The translations under genes were made by a program, and so were the position numbers. The notes below the pieces were generated by a model. That model was not told where the DNA came from and did no database searches. It saw nothing but the letters and a program-made list of their open reading frames with translations. 64,000 nt of DNA from Duganella sp. CF458. GTDB lineage: Bacteria > Pseudomonadota > Gammaproteobacteria > Burkholderiales > Burkholderiaceae_D. The stretch spans positions 62,001 through 126,000 of the forward strand of contig NZ_FOOF01000006.1 in the NCBI RefSeq assembly GCF_900113115.1, given 5' to 3'. Positions 34,694 to 44,810 of this stretch are shown here, one piece after another. Position 1 is the stretch's first letter. Each line of letters opens with the position of its first letter.

Positions 34694-36127
34694 ATGACCA
34701 ATACAATCTTGCTCAGCCGCGAAGGCGGAGAGTCGCTCGGCGACCAGATCGTGCGCAGCGTTGCCGCCCGCATCGATGACCGCGTGCTGCGCGCCGGCGC
34801 CCGCATGCCTTCAATCCGCCAGTTCGCCACCGCGCACGGCGTGTCGCCGTTCACCGTGGTCGGCGCCTACGACAAGTTGGTGGCGCGCGGCTACCTTGAA
34901 TCGCGGCGCGGCGCCGGCTTTTTCATCCGCGACCGGGCACCGCTGCAGGCGCCGCAGCCGGCGGCGCACGCGCCGGGACTGGCGCAGCCGGAAGGCACGC
35001 ACGGACTGGACGTGGTCTGGCTGGTACGGAATATGTTCCGTACCGTGCCGCACCAGCATATGCCGGGCACCGGCGTGCTGCCGGCCGACTGGCTCGACGG
35101 CGTGGCAATCGGTAATGCGCTGCGCGCCATCAGCCGCCAGCACAGCAGCATTTTGTTGAATTACGGCGTGCCCCAGGGTTACCTGCCGTTGCGCCAGCAT
35201 TTGCAGCACAAGCTGGCGGAACTCGAGATCGGCGCCACGCCGGAACAGATCGTCACCACCGCCGGCGTGACCCAGGCGCTGGACATGGTGGCGCGCGAAT
35301 TCACTCGCCCCGGCGATACGGTGTTTGTCGATGATCCGGCCTGGTTCCTGATGTTCGGCTCCTTTGCCGCGCTGGGCGCGCGGGTGGTCGGCATCCCGCG
35401 CCTGGCCGACGGCCCCGACATCGCGCAACTGGCCGAACTGGCGGCAATCCACAAGCCCAAGCTGTACGTGATCAACTCCGTGCTGCACAACCCCAGCTCA
35501 ACCTCGCTGTCGGCCGCCAAGGCTTTCCAGATCCTGCGCATCGCCGAGGAACACGACATCACCATCGTGGAAGACGATATCTACTGCGACCTGCACCCCG
35601 GCAGCAGCGTACAGCCGGCCACCCGCATGGCGGCGCTCGACCAGTTGCAGCGCGTGATCTACCTGGGCGGCTTTTCCAAGACCATGGCCGCCAACCTGCG
35701 CGTCGGCTTCATTGCCACCTCGGAGGAAATGGCGCAGCGCCTGGCCGACCGCAAGATGCTGCAGACCCTGACCACCAGCGATATCGGCGAGCGGGTGGTG
35801 CACAAGGTGCTGTCGGAAGGCAGCTACCGCAAGCACACGGAGCGCATGCGCACGCGCCTGGACGGTCTGCGTGCGCGCACCGTGCGCCAGCTCGAGAAAA
35901 CCGGGATGCGCATCGCCAGCGCGCCGCCGGCGGGCATGTTCGTGTGGGTCGATGCGGGACGCGATACCAATGCGCTGACTGAAAAGGCCATGGGGCAGGG
36001 CTTGTTGCTGGCGCCCGGCAGCCTGTTCTCGCCCAGCCAGCTGCCGTCGCAGTTCATGCGCCTGAACATAGCTGCGCTGCAGGCGCCGGAGATCTGGCGC
36101 TTCCTGCAGCGCGAGCTGGCAGCTTAG
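34694..36127 (+). CDS. MocR-family regulator (GntR HTH fused to aminotransferase domain)
   Basis: 477 residues. N-terminal GntR winged HTH (GDQIVRSVAARIDDRVLRAGARMPSIRQFAT and VSPFTVVGAYDKLVARGYL), a linker of about 30 residues, then a fold-type I aminotransferase-like domain with HNPSSTSLS, IVEDDIYCDL and the PLP Lys near residue 330 in LGGFSKTMAANLRVGF. Such proteins sense PLP and an amino acid or amine. It is divergent from the threonine dehydratase-like and EamA genes and should regulate them. The stop overlaps the convergent TPR lipoprotein gene by four bases. Confidence 0.92.
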   Translation: MTNTILLSREGGESLGDQIVRSVAARIDDRVLRAGARMPSIRQFATAHGVSPFTVVGAYDKLVARGYLESRRGAGFFIRDRAPLQAPQPAAHAPGLAQPEGTHGLDVVWLVRNMFRTVPHQHMPGTGVLPADWLDGVAIGNALRAISRQHSSILLNYGVPQGYLPLRQHLQHKLAELEIGATPEQIVTTAGVTQALDMVAREFTRPGDTVFVDDPAWFLMFGSFAALGARVVGIPRLADGPDIAQLAELAAIHKPKLYVINSVLHNPSSTSLSAAKAFQILRIAEEHDITIVEDDIYCDLHPGSSVQPATRMAALDQLQRVIYLGGFSKTMAANLRVGFIATSEEMAQRLADRKMLQTLTTSDIGERVVHKVLSEGSYRKHTERMRTRLDGLRARTVRQLEKTGMRIASAPPAGMFVWVDAGRDTNALTEKAMGQGLLLAPGSLFSPSQLPSQFMRLNIAALQAPEIWRFLQRELAA

Positions 36128-37386
36128 TCCTTCTGCTGCATGGCAACCATCGACATTGCAGCCGCTTCGGTGGCTGCGCTCAGGCTCACCCGGGCATCCT
36201 TGCCGAGCACCAGGCGCATGTCGCTGGCTGCCAGTTGCTGGCTGGAGAGCTGCACCTTGCCCTGCAGGGCTTTTTGCAGGCTGGCGGCCTGCTTCTCGAA
36301 GCCCGGGCGGTACTGGATGACGGTCACCACCTGCCGGTAGGGCTTGGCGTTGGTCAGGCGGTCGACGGGAATCCCGACCTGGCCAAGCACGCTGCGGAAG
36401 CGGCGCGCCATGCCGGTCACGCCGTTGCCGTTGGAGACTTCCAGGCGCGCCAGGCCAACCTTGTCGCCCGTTGCGACGGCTGGCTGCGCCGGCTGCGGTT
36501 CGACCGCCGCGATGATTGGTGCCGCGGGAATCGCCGGCGCGGCTGCCGGCTCGGGGGCAACACGGGCTTTCAGCTCGTAGACGTTGCCGGCGACTTTGAT
36601 CAATTGCAACTGGTTGGCAAGTTCGCCCGTCACGGGCGAGGGCATGATGGCCAGCGGCTGCGGCTCCCGGCGTGCGGGGCTGCCGGCTGCCGGCGCAGCT
36701 TCAGTCTCGGCCAGCAGGGCCATATTCGGCTTGGCTGCCTCGGGGGCTGCCACGACAGCAGGCGCCACCACGGACGGTGCCACCACGGATGGCGCCACAA
36801 CAGACGGCGCCACAACAGACGGCGCCACAACTGACGGCGCGGCGTCGGTGGCCGGTGCCGGTGCGCTTGGCGCTGCGGCCAGCTGCGGAGCATCGGCGGC
36901 AGGCACCTTGCCCATGGCCGCTTCCGCCAGTTGCAGGTTCTGGAACGCCTTGGGCCCGGCGCCCAGTGCCATGGCACGGCGCAGTGTTTCCGCCGCGCCC
37001 GCATGGTCGCCCATCAGGAACTGCACATAACCGAGGTTGGTATGCGGCTGCGCCTCGCCCGGATAGTCTTTGACCAGCGCCGCCAATGCCTTGCGCGCCA
37101 GTTCCAGGTCGCCGCGCTGGGCCTCGATCACGGCCACCGCATTGCGCGCATCGAGCTGGTTGGCATCGAGGGCCAGCGATTGCGCATACGCGCCCAGCGC
37201 AAGGGCCAGTTGGCCGCGTTCGTGATGGAAGCGTGCCAGCCGGTTCCAGCTTGCCGCCTGGTTGCCCGGCATGTCGCCGCGCACTACCGGTTGCAAGGCC
37301 AGCGGACGCTGTACTGGAGGCGCACTGCACGCCGTAAGTAGGCCGCAACCCATTGCGGCCAAGGCGATTGGCTTGAGCTTGATCAT
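36124..37386 (-). CDS. TadD-like TPR lipoprotein with LytR_C-type C-terminus
   Basis: 420 residues. Lipobox at C20 (GLLTAC), TPR repeats at about 45-155 (SWNRLARFHHERGQLALALGAYAQ, HTNLGYVQFLMGDHAGAAETL), an Ala/Pro/Val low-complexity linker with five tandem APSVV units (about 184-208), and a C-terminal domain of the LytR_C type (LARLEVSNGNGVTGMARRFRSVL). TadD lipoproteins are needed for assembly of the Flp secretin/pilus apparatus. As the last gene of the Tad cluster it fits this role; the LytR_C domain is a frequent fusion in betaproteobacterial homologues. Confidence 0.82.
   Translation of the reverse strand: MIKLKPIALAAMGCGLLTACSAPPVQRPLALQPVVRGDMPGNQAASWNRLARFHHERGQLALALGAYAQSLALDANQLDARNAVAVIEAQRGDLELARKALAALVKDYPGEAQPHTNLGYVQFLMGDHAGAAETLRRAMALGAGPKAFQNLQLAEAAMGKVPAADAPQLAAAPSAPAPATDAAPSVVAPSVVAPSVVAPSVVAPSVVAPAVVAAPEAAKPNMALLAETEAAPAAGSPARREPQPLAIMPSPVTGELANQLQLIKVAGNVYELKARVAPEPAAAPAIPAAPIIAAVEPQPAQPAVATGDKVGLARLEVSNGNGVTGMARRFRSVLGQVGIPVDRLTNAKPYRQVVTVIQYRPGFEKQAASLQKALQGKVQLSSQQLAASDMRLVLGKDARVSLSAATEAAAMSMVAMQQKD
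36761..36835. repeat. Five 15-bp tandem repeats encoding APSVV
   Basis: Five nearly identical 15-bp units (plus-strand form GGCGCCACAACAGAC with one- to three-base variants) encode consecutive APSVV pentapeptides in the TadD-like linker; a sixth degenerate unit (APAVV) adjoins. The length keeps the frame, so unit number could vary between strains and change linker length. Confidence 0.85.
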
Positions 37387-37398
37387 GGCAACTCCTTT

Positions 37399-38358
37399 CT
37401 AGCCGGCGTCGGCGCCGCCCATGGTTGGCAGCAAAACGCGGTAAATCGAGATAAAGGCAGGTCCCATCAACACCACCAGCAGCGAGGGGAAGATGAAGAA
37501 GATCAACGGGAACAGCAGTTTCAGGGCAATCTTTGCAGCCGCTTCCTCTGCGCGCTGGCGGCGGCGCGTGCGCAGCTGGTCGGACTGGACGCGCAGGGAG
37601 TCGGCGATGCTGGTGCCGAAGCGCTCGGCCTGGATCAGCATGGCCACCAGGGCATCGACGTCCTCCACGCCGGTGCGCAGCGCCAGGTTGCGCAGCGCGC
37701 GCTCTTTGGACAGGCCGGCGCGCAGTTCGAGCGTCACCAGATTCAGTTCGTCGGCCAGGATCGGGCTCTTGATGCCGATTTCGTCCGCTACGCGCAGCAA
37801 GGCGGCATCCATCGCCAGGCCGGCTTCCACGCACACAGTCATCAGGTCGAGGGCATCCGGGAAGGACTCGAAAATCTCCAGCTGGCGGCGGTTGACCGCC
37901 CAGCGCAGTACGAAGTTGGGCAAGTAGTAGCCCAGGCCTGCCGCCAGCAGCAGCCAGAACATCAGCCCGTTTCCGGACAGGCGCGAGTTCGACAGCACCA
38001 GGGCTGCGTACAGTGCCAGTGGCAGCATGATGGCCAGCGCCGTCTTGGCGGCGAAGTACAGAGGGCCCATGGACGCGTGGCGCAAGCCGGCGTTCATGAA
38101 GCGTACGCGCAAGGTCGACTTTTCCCATTCCTCGGTTTCGCCACCGGACAGCTTGGCGACCGGGGCCAGCCAGGCCGAGATGCGCGCCAGCAGGTTGGGA
38201 CTGATACGGTCGCGCCGGCGTGCGCTGCTCGGCAGGTCAGTGACCTGCTGCAGCCGGCCTTGCACCGGATTGGCGCTGAAGCGCAGCATGACCACGTAGG
38301 CGGTGCCGAACACCAGCAGGAACACCAGGGCCAGGAAGGCCATTTGTATGACGCTCAT
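37399..38358 (-). CDS. tadC: Tad pilus inner-membrane platform protein TadC
   Basis: 319 residues with a T2SSF domain (FPDALDLMTVCVEAGLAMDAAL, LSKERALRNLALRTGVEDVDALVAMLIQAERFGTS) between N- and C-terminal membrane helices (LALVFLLVFGTAYVVML, LFFFIFPSLLVVLMGPAFI). TadB and TadC form the platform that the TadA ATPase drives. It lies 12 bases from tadB and 12 bases from the TPR lipoprotein gene. Confidence 0.93.
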   Translation of the reverse strand: MSVIQMAFLALVFLLVFGTAYVVMLRFSANPVQGRLQQVTDLPSSARRRDRISPNLLARISAWLAPVAKLSGGETEEWEKSTLRVRFMNAGLRHASMGPLYFAAKTALAIMLPLALYAALVLSNSRLSGNGLMFWLLLAAGLGYYLPNFVLRWAVNRRQLEIFESFPDALDLMTVCVEAGLAMDAALLRVADEIGIKSPILADELNLVTLELRAGLSKERALRNLALRTGVEDVDALVAMLIQAERFGTSIADSLRVQSDQLRTRRRQRAEEAAAKIALKLLFPLIFFIFPSLLVVLMGPAFISIYRVLLPTMGGADAG

Positions 38359-38370
38359 GTCAGTCTCCCG

Positions 38371-39348
38371 CTAGACGCGAATCCGGATTATCTTGCGCAT
38401 GGCCAGCACGCCCACGAACATCATGGTGAGCGCGGTGGCGACCATTTTCTGGCCGGCCGGGTCGGTGTACAGCACGGCCAGGAAGCCAGGGTTGGTCAGT
38501 TGGATCATCAGCCCGGCGCCGAAAGGCAGCAGGCCAAGCACCCAGGCCGACATGCGGCCCTCGGCCGACAACACGCGGATCTGCCCCAGCAGCTTGATGC
38601 GGTCGCGCACGATCTTGCTGATGTTGTCCAGCAGTTCGGCCAGGTTGCCGCCGGTCTCGCGCTGGATCATCACGGCAATCACGAAGTAGCGCAGGTCGGT
38701 ACTGGGCACGCGTGTGGCCATGTTCATCAACGCGTCGTTCATGGAGATGCCGAAATTGACTTCGTCGAACGTGGTCTTGAACTCCGCGGCAATCGGATCG
38801 TTCATTTCATCGCCGACCATCTTCATGGCGGTAGGGAAGGCGTGGCCGGCGCGCAGCGCGCGGCCGATCAGGTCCAGCGCGTCGGGCAACTGCTGGTCCA
38901 CCTTGGCCAGGCGTTTGCTCTTGGCCCGCAGTACCAGCAGCAAGGGAACGGCGATCGAGCATGCCATCAGCGGCAGGATCACCAGCAGCGGCAGGCGCAG
39001 GAAGAACGCCACGCCGCCCACCAGTACCGGGCATAGCAGGGACAGCACGATCAGGTCCGATACCGTCCAGGTCATGCCCGACTGTTCCAGCAGCCGGTCG
39101 AGCTGGCTGATGCGCGGCATCTGCAGCAGCAAGCGCTGGAACAGCGGCGACTCGCTGAGCAGGCGCTGCTTGATCATCGAGGCGCTCTCGCCGCTGGCGT
39201 GGCCGCCGGCGGACATCATGCGCAGGCGGCGCGCGATGCGTTCCGCCTCCGGTCCCTTGGCCGAATTCCAGGTCAGGTACATGCCTTCGATCAGCAGCAC
39301 CACGGCCAGGAAGACCAGGATGCCGGTAGCGTAGTAGAGGTAGTCCAT
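38371..39348 (-). CDS. tadB: Tad pilus inner-membrane platform protein TadB
   Basis: 325 residues, T2SSF family. N-terminal helix ([20 protein letters not shown]), a second membrane pair ([35 protein letters not shown]), then the platform domain with [30 protein letters not shown] and [18 protein letters not shown], and a C-terminal hydrophobic pair. Partner of TadC. The stop is 12 bases before tadC and the start three bases after tadA ends. Confidence 0.93.
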   Translation of the reverse strand: MDYLYYATGILVFLAVVLLIEGMYLTWNSAKGPEAERIARRLRMMSAGGHASGESASMIKQRLLSESPLFQRLLLQMPRISQLDRLLEQSGMTWTVSDLIVLSLLCPVLVGGVAFFLRLPLLVILPLMACSIAVPLLLVLRAKSKRLAKVDQQLPDALDLIGRALRAGHAFPTAMKMVGDEMNDPIAAEFKTTFDEVNFGISMNDALMNMATRVPSTDLRYFVIAVMIQRETGGNLAELLDNISKIVRDRIKLLGQIRVLSAEGRMSAWVLGLLPFGAGLMIQLTNPGFLAVLYTDPAGQKMVATALTMMFVGVLAMRKIIRIRV

Positions 39349-39351
39349 GGC

Positions 39352-40725
<1,374 letters not shown>

Positions 40726-40761
40726 GATCGACTCCGTGGGCTAGGGCAAGGGGGCGCGGGC

Positions 40762-41922
40762 TTATGCGCGCTGGAGGATTCGGGACAACCAGCCGCGCGA
40801 CTCGGTATTGCTGTCGCCAGCCAGGGTTCGCGCCAGGTCCTGCAATGCCTTGGAAATCGGGCTGGCGCGCTGCAGCTGCAAGATCGGCACACCCTGGTTG
40901 ACCGAGGCGGCGGCTGCTTCATAATGGTTCGGGATGGTGCGGAACATCTCCATCCCGTAGGCTTGCTCGCAATCCCGCAGGCGGATGTCGCCGGTGTTGG
41001 AATGGCGGTTGACGATCAAATGGATTTTGTCCTTGCGATAGTCGAGCGAGCGGAACACCTGCAGCAGGCGTTTGCCGTCGCGGATATACGGCAGCGTCGC
41101 CTGCAGGATGGGGAAGATCATGTCGGCCTGGTCGAGGGCGCGTACCGAGACGGCATCCAGGCTGCGGCCGATATCGAGCAGCACGAAATCGTAATGCTGG
41201 CGTGCCAGGCGCAGCAGGGCGTCGACGTGTTCGGGGTGCACGTCGTTGGCCTGGGTCGGGTCGTCCGGTGCGGCCAGCACGTGGAAATTCGGCGTGACCT
41301 GCACCATGCTGGAGAACAGCAGCGAGGCATCCAGGCGGTGCATCTGGCCCGCCACGCTGGCCACGCTGGCAGCCGGGCGCTGGTCTGAGACGAACAGCGA
41401 AGCGTCGCCGAACTGCAGGTTGAAGTCGAACAGGGCCACTTTCTTGCCCTCGGCCGCCGCCAGCGCGTAGCCCAGGTTGGCGGCGATGAAGGTTGCGCCG
41501 CTGCCGCCCTTGCAGGAAATGAAGGCCAGCACTTTGCCCAGCGCACGGGTATTGAAATTGCGCTTTTCCTCGATGCGGCGCACCGCCGACTGCAACGCGG
41601 CGCCTTCAATCGGCAGCGGCATCACTTCGCGCACGCCGGCGCGCATGGCTTGCAGCAGGAAGTCGGGAGTCTGCTGGGTGCAGGACACGATTACCGCCAT
41701 GTCGGGATGCTGGGCGCTGAGTGTTTCCAGCCGTTCCAGGTCGGCTGCATTCAGCAGCGGCTGCGCCACCAGCAACAGGTCCGGTGCGCCACTTTCGAAG
41801 CGCGGCAGCTTGTCCAGCAAGCCGGGCAGCACGTCGACCTGGTCGGACTGGCTGCGCTCGCGCAGGATGCGGGCGATTTCGAACAGTTGTTTGTCATTGC
41901 TGGAGATGGCGGTGATCTTCAT
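40762..41922 (-). CDS. tadZ: TadZ/CpaE-like pilus localisation ATPase
   Basis: 386 residues. Residues 1-115 form an atypical receiver-like domain without the phospho-acceptor pattern (ISSNDKQLFEIARILRER, ending MRAGVREVMPLPIEG). The rest is a MinD/ParA-like ATPase with deviant Walker A CKGGSGATFIAANL; K138 is retained, and Ala replaces the second Lys, as is normal in CpaE. TadZ places the Tad apparatus at the cell pole. The C-terminus is YEAAAASVNQGVPILQLQ, typical of the family. Confidence 0.9.
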   Translation of the reverse strand: MKITAISSNDKQLFEIARILRERSQSDQVDVLPGLLDKLPRFESGAPDLLLVAQPLLNAADLERLETLSAQHPDMAVIVSCTQQTPDFLLQAMRAGVREVMPLPIEGAALQSAVRRIEEKRNFNTRALGKVLAFISCKGGSGATFIAANLGYALAAAEGKKVALFDFNLQFGDASLFVSDQRPAASVASVAGQMHRLDASLLFSSMVQVTPNFHVLAAPDDPTQANDVHPEHVDALLRLARQHYDFVLLDIGRSLDAVSVRALDQADMIFPILQATLPYIRDGKRLLQVFRSLDYRKDKIHLIVNRHSNTGDIRLRDCEQAYGMEMFRTIPNHYEAAAASVNQGVPILQLQRASPISKALQDLARTLAGDSNTESRGWLSRILQRA

Positions 41923-41930
41923 GGCATCGC

Positions 41931-42461
41931 TCAGTTGGTGAAGCCGAGGCTTTCGGCATAGACGACGGTGGTGGCCTGTGGCATGGCATTAATCGGGCGC
42001 GAGGTCGTGACTGCGCCGGCCTTGAAAATCAGCGGCGCGAATTCGACGTTCTTGACCGAGACTTCAACGTAGGTAATGCATTCCGAGCTGCGCAGGACAT
42101 CGTTGCATGCCGACATATTGTCGCCGGCATCGAGCGGCGTGGCACTCACTTCATCGACGCCATTTGCGCGCAGGTAGCGGATGAAGATATTCGAGGTAGT
42201 GATCTCGGGGCCGCCCGGCAGGGTCGACGCGCCGAACAGCGCGACGCTCTTGATGGTGGCGCTGTCGCTGACCCAGCGCACGGTCGCTTCGCGTGCGCCG
42301 CGGCGGCTGATTTCCTGCATGGTGTTGTAGACGAACAGCATGCGGCCGAATTCGAAGATGGCGTAGATAAAGGCCAGCAGCAGCCCGCCAATGATGGCAA
42401 ATTCGACGATTGCGGCGCCTGTTTGGCGTGCCAGGCTGGGGCGGCGGGCCGGGTTTTTCAT
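41931..42461 (-). CDS. TadE-like pseudopilin
   Basis: 176 residues with a prepilin-type N-terminus: basic leader, then QTG followed by AAIVEFAIIGGLLLAFIYAIF, with Glu at +5 of the mature protein. The remaining part is a periplasmic beta-rich domain containing two Cys (SACNDVLRSSECITY). TadE and TadF are minor pilins processed by the same prepilin peptidase. It lies 7 bases after the next pseudopilin gene and 8 bases before tadZ. Confidence 0.9.
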   Translation of the reverse strand: MKNPARRPSLARQTGAAIVEFAIIGGLLLAFIYAIFEFGRMLFVYNTMQEISRRGAREATVRWVSDSATIKSVALFGASTLPGGPEITTSNIFIRYLRANGVDEVSATPLDAGDNMSACNDVLRSSECITYVEVSVKNVEFAPLIFKAGAVTTSRPINAMPQATTVVYAESLGFTN

Positions 42462-42468
42462 GGCATCC

Positions 42469-42927
42469 TCACAGCATATAGCGCATGGTGGTGCGCGGGG
42501 TCAGGTTGATAATTCGCACGGAGTTGCCGATCAACGGGACGGTCTCGCCGATGTTGACGGCGTAGCCGCTGATCTCGACCCGCACGCCGCCCGGCGCGGT
42601 GCCGTCGACGCAGGTGGTGTCGTTGTAGCTCGCATCCAGGCAGGTCACGACCACATTGCTGCGGGCGAAGCCGGGGACCTTGGCGGCGTTGGCAGCGGCC
42701 ACCACAATGTCCTTGGCGGTGCTGACCGAGCTCGAGTTGATAGTGGCTTTCTTCGCCACGCTCATGTAGCGGGCGCCGTCCCGGGTCGCCTTGCTCAGGG
42801 CGTCGTAAAAGGCGAAGGCGCGGCCGAATTCGTAGGTCCCGGCCAGCAGCAGGAACAGGATTGATGCCACTAGGGCGAATTCGACCAGGGCGGCGCCGGA
42901 TTGCTTGGATGTGGGGCGGTTGCGCAT
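42469..42927 (-). CDS. TadE/TadF-like pseudopilin
   Basis: About 152 residues from the ATG at 42927; a GTG at 42936 overlapping the tadG stop (GTGA) is also possible and would couple translation. Prepilin motif QSG then AALVEFALVASILFLLLAG, with Glu at +5. The mature part has VSVAKKATINSSS-like beta structure and two Cys (VTCLDASYNDTTCVDG). Order within the operon suggests TadF function, though it is closer in form to the TadE-like neighbour. Confidence 0.87.
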   Translation of the reverse strand: MRNRPTSKQSGAALVEFALVASILFLLLAGTYEFGRAFAFYDALSKATRDGARYMSVAKKATINSSSVSTAKDIVVAAANAAKVPGFARSNVVVTCLDASYNDTTCVDGTAPGGVRVEISGYAVNIGETVPLIGNSVRIINLTPRTTMRYML

Positions 42928-42932
42928 GGCGT

Positions 42933-44516
42933 TCACTTGTACAGTTTGACTTCGGACGAAGGCACCGGTTGCACCAGGCCCGTGAATTCCACATCCAGCT
43001 TCTTCGGCGAGCCGCTGAAATCGGCTTTTTTCTGCATGAAGAACTTGCCGATGCCCACCGCCGTCATGACGCCGCAGGAAGCGCTGCCCACCGGCGCTGA
43101 ACGGCAGTCGATCAGCACGATGTTCAGGATGCGGCGGTCCTCGACCCCGGGACGCCCGGCCGGCGCCAGGAAGGTTGCGCCGCTGGCCTGGTTGTACGGT
43201 GCCGCATGATCCGAGGTAAAGCCGGCGCCGATGCTGGTCGGATACGTGGCGGCATTGATATAGTCGGCGGTGGTGCCGGTTTTGCGCCCGTACATCAGCT
43301 TGTCGGTGCCGATGGTATTGGTGCCGATGGTGCCGTTGGCTTGCGCGGGGGTGATGGCAGTCGTGCCGTCAGACTGCACCGCCGGCGTGTACGACCACAT
43401 GGCGCCGTATTCCGGATAGGTGGTCGGGGTGGTCACACGCGTGGAGACCGTGCTGGGCCAGACCTTGGTCGGTGCGCTGGCGGTCGCTTCATGCGGCAGG
43501 GAATACTGCGGCAGTTTGGGTGTGCCACTGGTGCTGATCGATTGCTGGGTGGGCTGCGTCGTGGTGCCCGAGTCTTGCCAGTCGGCGGGAGCGTTGCCGC
43601 TGCCCGGCAGATATTCCTTGACGTTCTTGTCGGGCGGAGCGCTGGCCGGGTCGCATTGGGAGCCGCCCGAGTAGTCGTTGAAGCGCGAATTGAGCGCCTT
43701 GTCCAGCGAGGAGGTCATGCCGGTGTTGGTGTAGACCTGGCCGATGCCGGTCGGCAGCACCGCGCTGTTGCCGACGCACATGAACGGCGCGGTCACGTTG
43801 GCCGATGAGTTGGCGGAGGAGCAGGTATTCGGCGGCGAGTTGACCGGATTGATCTGGTACGGGTCGGAGCTGGCCCCGCCCAGCGAGCCCAGTTCAAAGA
43901 TGTTGTACGACACGCCGCGGCGGAAGCCGAATTCCACCAGCTCGGTGAAAGTGCCGTAGTCGTAGCTGGCATTGCGCCGGGTCGGATCGATGGCGCAGAC
44001 GCCGATCGGCGTTACCGTGTTGACGAAGCGGCCGGCCACCGCGGCGCCAAAGGTCGAGGTGCTGTTGTTGCCGGCAATGCGCATCAGCCAGGTATTGATC
44101 GACTGTGCGGTGCCGCTGCTGCCGCCGTCTTTGGTGTTGACTTCGACAAAGGTGCGGCCGTTGGCGTTGCCCAGGCTCTGCGCCAGCGTGTACCAGGGGC
44201 CGTCCGGACTGGCGGCGAAGCGGAAGTTGGCGTCCTGCAGCGTGAGTGTGCTGCCGAAATCGTAGCGGTTCTTCAGCGCCAGCGCCTTGCCGGAGGCTAC
44301 CGCCTTGTTCAGGCCCGCATCGGAATTGTCCAGGTCCTTGGCGGCGGCCAGGGCCGCCGAGTCGGACATGTTCTGCAATTCGGTCTTGACGATGTACAGG
44401 TGACCCAGGTCCAGCACCAAGCCGCTGACCGGGATCAGTACCAGCATGAGCAACAGGCCAGACATCACGGCCACTGCGCCGCGCTGCTGGTAATGCTTGG
44501 GAATGCGCTGGGCCAT
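42933..44516 (-). CDS. tadG: TadG-like pilus assembly protein
   Basis: 527 residues. The N-terminus has the TadG pattern: QQRGAVAVMSGLLLMLVLIP, then GLVLDLGHLYIVKTELQNMSDSAALAAAKDLDN, the pilus-assembly TadE/G-like helix. The large middle is Ser/Thr/Gly-rich and extracytoplasmic, with Cys pairs (GVCAIDPTR, SQCDPASAP, DCRSAPVGSASCG) and ends in a beta-rich domain. No complete von Willebrand MIDAS motif is obvious. It is the first of three consecutive TadE/F/G-type genes. Confidence 0.88.
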   Translation of the reverse strand: MAQRIPKHYQQRGAVAVMSGLLLMLVLIPVSGLVLDLGHLYIVKTELQNMSDSAALAAAKDLDNSDAGLNKAVASGKALALKNRYDFGSTLTLQDANFRFAASPDGPWYTLAQSLGNANGRTFVEVNTKDGGSSGTAQSINTWLMRIAGNNSTSTFGAAVAGRFVNTVTPIGVCAIDPTRRNASYDYGTFTELVEFGFRRGVSYNIFELGSLGGASSDPYQINPVNSPPNTCSSANSSANVTAPFMCVGNSAVLPTGIGQVYTNTGMTSSLDKALNSRFNDYSGGSQCDPASAPPDKNVKEYLPGSGNAPADWQDSGTTTQPTQQSISTSGTPKLPQYSLPHEATASAPTKVWPSTVSTRVTTPTTYPEYGAMWSYTPAVQSDGTTAITPAQANGTIGTNTIGTDKLMYGRKTGTTADYINAATYPTSIGAGFTSDHAAPYNQASGATFLAPAGRPGVEDRRILNIVLIDCRSAPVGSASCGVMTAVGIGKFFMQKKADFSGSPKKLDVEFTGLVQPVPSSEVKLYK

Positions 44517-44525
44517 GGCTGTCTC

Positions 44526-44801
44526 CTAGCGGCCGACGCCGATCAGGAAGCTGCTGGTGTTTTTCTCGGGTGCCTTGAACGACTTCACGTACTGGTCGTA
44601 GCCGGCCTTGGCGGCGGGCCCGTCCAGGCCCAGCGGCGGCGCCATATTGCGGTCGGCGCCCGGGTTCATGATTTGCGCATTGCGCAAGTCGGTGGCGGCC
44701 ATGCCGAGGTTCTTGTCGACATAGGGCGTGCCCGACATGCAGGCTGCCAAGGTGAGCGGCAGCAGGGCGGCGCCGGCGCAGCGCAGGAACGATGATTTCA
44801 T
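44526..44801 (-). CDS. Small lipoprotein in the Tad operon
   Basis: 91 residues, lipobox LTLAAC (C21), then PYVDKNLGMAATDLRNAQIMNPGADRN and YDQYVKSFKAPEK. It lies between the secretin and tadG genes, where many Tad loci carry a small outer-membrane lipoprotein of the CpaD/RcpB kind that helps secretin assembly. Similarity to CpaD itself is not evident, since CpaD is more than twice as long. The role is inferred from position only. Confidence 0.75.
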   Translation of the reverse strand: MKSSFLRCAGAALLPLTLAACMSGTPYVDKNLGMAATDLRNAQIMNPGADRNMAPPLGLDGPAAKAGYDQYVKSFKAPEKNTSSFLIGVGR

Positions 44802-44810
44802 GGTGGCCTC

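Noticed and set aside
36749..36835. A CRISPR-like array in the 15-bp repeats
   Set aside because: Repeats are contiguous without spacers, in frame, and encode a linker peptide.
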